From the NCBI GenBank assembly GCA_012961725.1, contig DTYU01000178.1, positions 1 to 11,072 of the forward strand: DNA of 11,072 bases, in the 5' to 3' direction. The notes beneath the pieces were generated by a model. That model searched no databases. It had not been told where the DNA came from and was given only the letters and a program-made list of their open reading frames with translations. Shown here piece after piece: positions 7,061-11,072 of this stretch. How positions within the stretch are numbered: position 1 is the first letter of the stretch; every line of letters begins with the position of its first letter. The DNA comes from Desulfotomaculum sp. (GTDB taxonomy: Bacteria > Bacillota > Desulfotomaculia > Desulfotomaculales > Ammonificaceae). The position numbers and the translations under genes are program-made.

Positions 7061-7267
7061 ATGATCCACGAAGAACACTACGAGCGCCGTATTAGCCACG
7101 TGGAGCAAATTCTGGCCGCCAACGATGTGCGTTTTGAGAGTATCTACCACCGCCTGGACGCAGTAGAGCGCAAGCTTTGCGAGCTTACCAAGTGGACCCA
7201 GACAACAAGCATCACGGTGGGTTTGGGGGTCGTGGCGGCACTCATTGCTTGGATCATGACCAGGTAA
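7061..7267 (+). CDS. XhlA-like membrane protein of the lysis block
   Basis: A 68-aa protein with an AGGAGG eight bases before its ATG. Residues 5-45 form an amphipathic, coiled-coil-like helix (RRISHVEQILAANDVRFESI, then RLDAVERKLCELTKWTQ). Residues about 50-67 form one transmembrane segment (ITVGLGVVAALIAWIM) ending in TR. This order, cytoplasmic coiled coil then a C-terminal membrane anchor in about 70 residues, is that of the haemolysin XhlA family, which works with a holin and amidase in Bacillus PBSX-type lysis. The genes for a holin-like protein and an endolysin follow within 700 bases, which supports the role. The stop is in the same frame as the downstream speD ORF, which begins 18 bases later. 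Confidence 0.72.
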   Translation: MIHEEHYERRISHVEQILAANDVRFESIYHRLDAVERKLCELTKWTQTTSITVGLGVVAALIAWIMTR

Positions 7268-7285
7268 GAGGGGATAAGAGAGGAG
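7266..7285 (+). promoter_or_regulatory. Unusual ribosome binding region before speD
   Basis: Only this purine-rich stretch lies between the XhlA-like stop and the speD ATG. Its best Shine-Dalgarno match, AGAGGAG, ends directly at the start codon with no spacer. The next candidate, AAGAGGGG (7266-7273), is 12 bases away. No other in-frame start exists, since the upstream in-frame codon is a stop at 7265. Translation of speD may be modest or coupled to the gene before it. Confidence 0.5.
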
Positions 7286-7654
7286 ATGCGATATGGGGCG
7301 AAGCGAATCGGCACTCACTTTATCGCCGACCTGTCGTCTTGCCGACACAACTACGTCGAATACGCGCCGCTTTTGCAGCTTGCGATGAAGGCTTGCCGGG
7401 ACGCGCAAATGACGCCGCTTGACTTTGCCGCGGCGACTGTCTCAAATGGTATCACAAGCGGTGCGTCGGCGGTGGTCTTGCTGAAAGAGAGTCACGTTGC
7501 AATACATACCTGGCCGGAGCTCGGATACGCAGCAGTCGACCTGTTCACATGCGGGCCGGAGGAGGCGGGGCGGGAGGCGTTCGAGAAGGTCTGCGGCGCG
7601 TTTGATGTTCCCGGTCTTGAGATCCTGGAAATCGAAAGAAAGGTGAAAAAATGA
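7286..7654 (+). CDS. speD: S-adenosylmethionine decarboxylase homologue (SpeD, pyruvoyl enzyme)
   Basis: A 122-aa homologue of the short bacterial/archaeal AdoMet decarboxylase, which makes decarboxylated AdoMet, the aminopropyl donor for spermidine. The precursor cuts itself to create a pyruvoyl group. The hallmark KESHVAIHTWPELGYAAVDL then FTCG is present. By ungapped alignment to the Thermotoga maritima enzyme as I recall it, cleavage falls between Glu68 and Ser69. Processing residues Ser61 and His74, catalytic Cys89, and Trp76 and Glu78 of the HTWPE motif are all kept, at the same spacings. The N-terminal KRIGTHFIADL matches the family's SLGRH strand. One key position differs: Thermotoga Phe49, which contacts substrate, aligns with Gly55 (SNGITSGAS instead of HRFxPxGVS). 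So activity is likely, but the substrate may be AdoMet or an amino acid such as arginine or ornithine. The gene sits inside the lysis block and overlaps the next gene by four bases (ATGA). Confidence 0.93.
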   Translation: MRYGAKRIGTHFIADLSSCRHNYVEYAPLLQLAMKACRDAQMTPLDFAAATVSNGITSGASAVVLLKESHVAIHTWPELGYAAVDLFTCGPEEAGREAFEKVCGAFDVPGLEILEIERKVKK

Positions 7655-7929
7655 CGGAAGGCTTGAAAGACCTGGTGATCAACGGCATCTCGGTTGTCGT
7701 GGTCATCTATGGCGTCTTGGAAGCGCTCAAGCAGGCGGGATGGTTGAAATCAACCCTTGCACCTGTTATAGCACTTGCGATCGGTCTCATTATCAGTAGC
7801 GCGTATGCGCTTGTTCCTGAAGCGACCGGGGTTGCGGTGCGCGGCCTCAGCCTGGGTATAGCGGCAGGGGTGCTGTATGCAGGCGTCAAGAAAAATGCGG
7901 AGAATGCGAAGGGGGATCGGGATGGCTGA
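7651..7929 (+). CDS. Holin-like membrane protein
   Basis: A 92-aa hydrophobic protein translationally coupled to speD (ATGA) with AGGTG seven bases before the ATG. Three hydrophobic segments are visible: about 8-28 (VINGISVVVVIYGVLEAL), 36-56 (LAPVIALAIGLIISSAYALV) and 64-80 (GLSLGIAAGVLYAGV). A short charged C-terminus follows (KKNAENAKGDRDG). Size, two to three membrane passes, a basic hydrophilic tail and position directly before the endolysin are the signature of a holin, which opens the cytoplasmic membrane at the end of infection. I do not match it to a named holin family by sequence, so the role rests on topology and context. Confidence 0.72.
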   Translation: MTEGLKDLVINGISVVVVIYGVLEALKQAGWLKSTLAPVIALAIGLIISSAYALVPEATGVAVRGLSLGIAAGVLYAGVKKNAENAKGDRDG

Positions 7930-9178
7930 GATGGTAGTCCTCGATCCTGGTCACGGCGGCGCTGATCCCGGCGCTGTCGGGCCGACCGGACTAAGAGAAG
8001 CTGAGGTTGTGCTGGACATCGCGAAGCACGTATTTAACTATCTTAAAGCGCACAACATTTCTGTAACTCTTACCCGCACCAAATCAGCCGAAGCCCCATC
8101 CCTTTCAGAGCGTGCGGAAATGGCGAATGCTATTGGCGCGGAACTTTTCGTCAGCATTCATTGCAACGGGCACTCCAGCGATGCCGCAAATGGCATCGAG
8201 ACATATCATTTCCCTGATAGCGCGAAAGGCAAAGAACTTGCAAAGAGTATTCAGAGCGAATTGATAAAGGCCCTTAGGTTCCGCGACCGGGGCGTGAAAA
8301 CGGCGATGTTCGCCGTTCTGCGCTTGACAAGGATGCCGGCGGCACTTGCGGAGGTCGGTTTCATCACGAACCCCGGTGAAGAGATGCTCTTAAAGAGAGA
8401 TTGGATTCGCAAGCGGGCGGCGGAAGCGGTCGCAAGAGGCATTCTCCAATATTTGGGTCTGGCAGATAAGGAAGGGGAAGAGGAAAAACCAATCTTCATA
8501 GTTACAGGCACTCCGATTCTCGGCCCAGTGCAAGCGACAGTAGAGCAGGCAAAAGCATGGGCACGGAGCCGGGGGGCAACCGAGCAGTTTGTTGCGTTGG
8601 CCGATCTCTATTGGGACCTTGCGCCGGAAACAAGCGTCAGGCCGGAAGTCGCATATGCGCAATCAGCAAAGGAAACTGGTTTTGGTCACTTCGGCGGTGT
8701 ACTCACGCCGCAGCACTGCAACCCTTGCGGGCTGAAGGTGACCAGCGGCGGCAACAACAACGACCCGGACGCACACCAACAGTTTGAAACGTGGCGGGAA
8801 GGCGTCCAAGCTCATTTGGACCACTTGGCGCTTTACGCTGGTGCGAACGGTTATCCAAAAGTGAACACGCCTGACCCGAGGCATTTCACCTGGCTCTGCG
8901 GCAGGGCGCCGAACGTGGAGGCGCTGGGCGGCAAGTGGGCGCCAAGCCCGGATTACGGATCGTCAATTGTAAACCGCTACCTGAGGCCGCTCCTGGCGAC
9001 ACCGGAGCCGCAAGCGCCGGAAGCCAAAGCGGACAAGCTGGAGCAGGAAGTAAAAAAACTTGAGGATGAAGTCGAAACACTGAAAAGGAAGTTGGAGAAG
9101 CTGGAGGAGGAAAACCGGGATATGAGATTTACGCTCCGGCAGATAGCCACTTTCTCAGCGCCGTACATGGCCAAGTAA
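7922..9178 (+). CDS. Two-domain endolysin: amidase_3 plus glucosaminidase with coiled-coil tail
   Basis: A 418-aa cell-wall hydrolase from ATG 7922, which overlaps the holin stop and follows AAGGGGGAT. The frame opens at 7877, but those extra residues lie within the holin gene. Residues 1-180 are an N-acetylmuramoyl-L-alanine amidase of the amidase_3 family. Zinc ligands are His11 (DPGHGGADPGA), Glu26 and His80 (FVSIHCNGH), and the catalytic Glu is Glu144 (PAALAEVGFITN). After a Glu/Lys linker, residues about 190-355 form a glucosaminidase domain (mannosyl-glycoprotein endo-beta-N-acetylglucosaminidase type) with AYAQSAKETGFGHFGG, Glu251 as catalytic acid, and a REGVQAHLDHL helix. Residues about 369-402 are a heptad coiled coil, then a short tail. 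Two bonds of peptidoglycan would be cut by one protein. There is no signal peptide, so export relies on the holin. No SH3, LysM or PG-binding domain is evident. Confidence 0.92.
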   Translation: MAEMVVLDPGHGGADPGAVGPTGLREAEVVLDIAKHVFNYLKAHNISVTLTRTKSAEAPSLSERAEMANAIGAELFVSIHCNGHSSDAANGIETYHFPDSAKGKELAKSIQSELIKALRFRDRGVKTAMFAVLRLTRMPAALAEVGFITNPGEEMLLKRDWIRKRAAEAVARGILQYLGLADKEGEEEKPIFIVTGTPILGPVQATVEQAKAWARSRGATEQFVALADLYWDLAPETSVRPEVAYAQSAKETGFGHFGGVLTPQHCNPCGLKVTSGGNNNDPDAHQQFETWREGVQAHLDHLALYAGANGYPKVNTPDPRHFTWLCGRAPNVEALGGKWAPSPDYGSSIVNRYLRPLLATPEPQAPEAKADKLEQEVKKLEDEVETLKRKLEKLEEENRDMRFTLRQIATFSAPYMAK

Positions 9179-9211
9179 GCCGTTAGGCTTGCCGGGCAGA
9201 AGGAGTTGATA

Positions 9212-9547
9212 ATGGTGGACCTCAAGGAACTCTGTCGGACGTTTCATGAGCACCTTTTTGCCTGTATTCAGGGAAGCGTGATGCTTTATCAAGGCGTTGT
9301 CCGAGAGCAGCCAGAGGAATGGCGGCAAAAGGCGTGGGAAGAATACAACACGGCGTTTGAGCAGAAAATTCTTCCGGCACTCTTAGAGGCACTACAAGAG
9401 CGCGGCTGTACGGTGCATGAGGTATGCCATGCGGCCTTGAAACTGGTGGAGAATGCGGCAAGAATAGTACAGGCCGTTGAGCGGCAAAACGAAGAAGGCC
9501 CGCTTAAAGCGTGGTTTTTTAAGGCGCCGGAGGGAAGAACGCAATGA
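9212..9547 (+). CDS. Hypothetical helical protein between endolysin and adaptor
   Basis: A 111-aa protein from ATG 9212, six bases after AAGGAG (9200-9205); a TTG at 9206 is in frame but would begin right at the ribosome binding site. It ends in a four-base overlap (ATGA) with the adaptor gene. The sequence appears wholly alpha-helical and mildly acidic, with stretches such as WRQKAWEEYNTAFEQKILPA and HEVCHAALKLVENAARIVQA. It has four cysteines or fewer, no membrane segment and no motif I recognise. It is coupled to a virion gene rather than to the lysis block, so a small structural or assembly role is as likely as a lysis role. Function unknown. Confidence 0.75.
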   Translation: MVDLKELCRTFHEHLFACIQGSVMLYQGVVREQPEEWRQKAWEEYNTAFEQKILPALLEALQERGCTVHEVCHAALKLVENAARIVQAVERQNEEGPLKAWFFKAPEGRTQ

Positions 9548-10113
9548 CCTGTCAGGATATTCTCAATGATATTGATACAAGAGTGAAAAACAGCATTTCT
9601 ACGGCTCAGAAGGTAAAGTGGATCAACCAGAGCCAGCGGAAGTTCTATCAGGACTTTCCCTTGCCCGAGACGGTTTATATGTTTACAACGGCCAACGGCG
9701 TTGCTTTATATGACCTGCCTGCCGACTGCCCGGAGAACCGCATAGTAAAAATCACCGTTGACGGCGAAACGTATGATTATCAAACATTGCATGAGACGGC
9801 GGCACAAAAAGGCTGGACAATCATTTCCGGGCAACTGTTTCTGTGGCCTACGCCGGAAAGCGAAACCGAAGTGATGATCTACTGCAAGCCGAGGCCGGAT
9901 GACTTTAGCGTCAGTGATACTTCTAAAGAATCCGAATTACCCGAAGACTTCCACGAACTTGTTGTGCTTGACGTGGCAATTCGCGTTTCTTTTGCAATTG
10001 GTGATCTTGAAAAGAAACGTGAACTGGAAATGGATTTAATCAAACTGGGGGCCGCCGCCAAAAAAGGGGTCAAGAAGCCGACTCAAAGAACCGTAACTGT
10101 TTTGAGGAGGTAA
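9544..10113 (+). CDS. Phage head-tail adaptor protein
   Basis: A 189-aa protein whose ATG overlaps the previous stop and follows GGAGGGAA. The N-terminal helix pattern TCQDILNDIDTRVKN then KVKWINQSQRKFYQDFPLPE, followed by strands MFTTANGVALYDLPADCPEN and GWTIISGQLFLWPTPES, matches the phage adaptor family found with SU10-type capsids (a helical bundle with a beta insertion that docks below the portal). The later helix PEDFHELVVLDVAIRVSFAI and the Lys-rich tail also fit. In such virions 12 copies bind the portal ring and connect to the tail. Normally this gene lies close behind the capsid gene. Here about 3 kb of lysis and other genes intervene. Confidence 0.8.
   Translation: MTCQDILNDIDTRVKNSISTAQKVKWINQSQRKFYQDFPLPETVYMFTTANGVALYDLPADCPENRIVKITVDGETYDYQTLHETAAQKGWTIISGQLFLWPTPESETEVMIYCKPRPDDFSVSDTSKESELPEDFHELVVLDVAIRVSFAIGDLEKKRELEMDLIKLGAAAKKGVKKPTQRTVTVLRR
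10104..10110 (+). promoter_or_regulatory. Ribosome binding site that sets the tail-spike start
   Basis: GAGGAGG at 10104-10110 lies only two bases before an ATG at 10113 but eight bases before the in-frame ATG at 10119. The second start therefore has normal spacing and is preferred. The site lies within the last codons of the adaptor gene. Confidence 0.7.
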
Positions 10114-10118
10114 TGCTT

Positions 10119-11072
10119 ATGCCGACGGTAGCCGAACTTGCTTCAGAAAATCTAAGCGTAGCGGCTGAAATACTTAAGTCTCGAACTAAGGAAATAATCG
10201 TCCACTGCACCAGCACGACCAGGCCGACCGAGGCGGACCCGGGACAGCATATTTACGAAACGGACACCAGCAAGGTGCTAAAAAACGTCGGTACTTACGA
10301 TTCGCCCATCTGGGAAATCGTCCCCACGATGGAGCAACTCGGCGTTGTAAACGTCAAAGACTACGGCGCTTCCGGCGACGGTGACACGACTACGACCGGC
10401 AGCATTGAGGCAGGCAGCAAGACCTTGACGGTAGCATCTGCGGCGACGTGGAAGGTCGGGCATGGCATCCTTGTCACTGGCGCAGGGACGGGAGGGGCTG
10501 ATTTAGTAACCAAGATTACTGCGATTGATGACACTGTCTTTATGTTGCAAGATAATGCAGAGAGCACAGTCAGTAATGCAAGCGTTTACCATAATGATAC
10601 GGTTGCTATTCAAGCCGCCATAGATGCTGTCAGTGACAATGGAAAAGTCGTTTTTCTCCCCGGAGGGACATATCGTTTTACTTCGACTCTGAATATACCC
10701 TCCGGGGTAAAACTTGCTGGCATAGGGTGGCATTATTTCTATGGTGGTGAGGGAACGAAGCTTTTGAGGAATGCTGAAGTGGTTGGTATCAAGATAGAAG
10801 GCGAGAAAATAGGAGAAGGCGGTGCACATCTTAGAAGCATCACTCTCGAGGGATTAGAAATAAATGGAGGAGATTATAATTCCGACTTAATTCAGATTTT
10901 CTGTGCAGACTTCTGTGATATATTTAATTGTCGTATTTGTGCTTCTACCGGTAGAGGTATATACGCTCGGGAATGGATGGATTCCCGTGTAGTAAATTGC
11001 TACTTTACTTGGATAGGAAGCTCAGACGGCTCATTGCCGGCTGTAGAGTTGAACAGCGGGGAAGATGGTTAC
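10119..11072 (+). CDS. Tail spike/fibre with pectate-lyase-like beta-helix (3' end outside window)
   Basis: The frame is open to the window end, giving 318 residues from ATG 10119 (or 320 from ATG 10113, whose spacing to the ribosome binding site is too short). Residues 1-75 look like a virion-attachment region, with GQHIYETDTSKVLKNVGTYD resembling the phage fibre segment that reads YETDT-x-K. From about 76 the pectate_lyase_3 signature appears (VVNVKDYGASGDG). It is split by a beta-rich insertion (about 95-157, GSIEAGSKTLTVASAATWKV and later GILVTGAGTGGADLVTKITA), then resumes as NDTVAIQAAIDAV, GKVVFLPGGTYRF and IPSGVKLAGIG. Right-handed beta-helix rungs follow (LEGLEING, DIFNCRI, SRVVNCYF). 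Such spikes bind or cleave surface polysaccharide on the host. Base composition falls clearly in the second half (see findings). Substrate is unknown. Confidence 0.86.
   Translation, partial: MPTVAELASENLSVAAEILKSRTKEIIVHCTSTTRPTEADPGQHIYETDTSKVLKNVGTYDSPIWEIVPTMEQLGVVNVKDYGASGDGDTTTTGSIEAGSKTLTVASAATWKVGHGILVTGAGTGGADLVTKITAIDDTVFMLQDNAESTVSNASVYHNDTVAIQAAIDAVSDNGKVVFLPGGTYRFTSTLNIPSGVKLAGIGWHYFYGGEGTKLLRNAEVVGIKIEGEKIGEGGAHLRSITLEGLEINGGDYNSDLIQIFCADFCDIFNCRICASTGRGIYAREWMDSRVVNCYFTWIGSSDGSLPAVELNSGEDGY

Noticed and set aside
7877..7921. Earlier start for the endolysin
   Set aside because: The added residues are basic and lie in the holin-like gene; the ATG at 7922 begins right before the conserved amidase strand.
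9175..9192. Small hairpin around the endolysin stop (GTAAGCC/GGCTTGC)
   Set aside because: Seven pairs including a G-T pair and no T-tract after it, so not called a terminator.

Overview
The window is one strand of tightly packed late genes from a tailed phage or prophage. The host is probably a Gram-positive bacterium of the Firmicutes/Clostridia type. The reasons are near-consensus Shine-Dalgarno sequences (AGGAGG type) before most genes, many 1-4 base stop/start overlaps, a XhlA-like membrane protein and an amidase-type endolysin. The DNA is GC-rich by eye, except for the right end. All supported genes are on the + strand. No integrase, repressor, tRNA, IS element or CRISPR array is visible, so free phage and prophage cannot be told apart.

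Layout. 1-2069: DNA packaging, with the C-terminal part of the small terminase subunit and a GpA-type large terminase overlapping it. 2086-2265: a 59-aa Cys-rich protein. 2272-4519: portal protein and two small phage proteins. 4525-6543: scaffold (with a 10-residue tandem repeat) and an SU10-family major capsid protein. 6534-6577: a near-perfect intrinsic terminator that includes the capsid stop codon. 6589-7019: a small protein with a textbook C2H2 zinc finger, then a 30-codon ORF that looks like the stump of a truncated virion gene. 7061-9178: a lysis block of XhlA-like protein, an AdoMet-decarboxylase (SpeD) homologue, a holin-like membrane protein and a two-domain endolysin (amidase plus glucosaminidase plus coiled coil). 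9212-9547: an unrecognised gene. 9544-10113: a head-tail adaptor. 10119-end: the start of a pectate-lyase-fold tail spike that runs off the window.

How they work together. Terminase packages DNA through the portal into a shell built by scaffold and capsid protein, and the adaptor then joins head to tail. An adaptor followed directly by a spike, with no tube or tape-measure gene between them, fits a short-tailed virion (inference). The lysis block splits this head-tail set and begins just after the stump gene, which suggests it was inserted there.

The most unusual cargo is SpeD. It keeps the self-cleavage Glu-Ser pair, the processing Ser and His and the catalytic Cys. It has Gly where bacterial AdoMet decarboxylases carry the substrate-binding Phe. 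It is therefore probably an active pyruvoyl decarboxylase acting in polyamine metabolism late in infection, possibly with a changed substrate.
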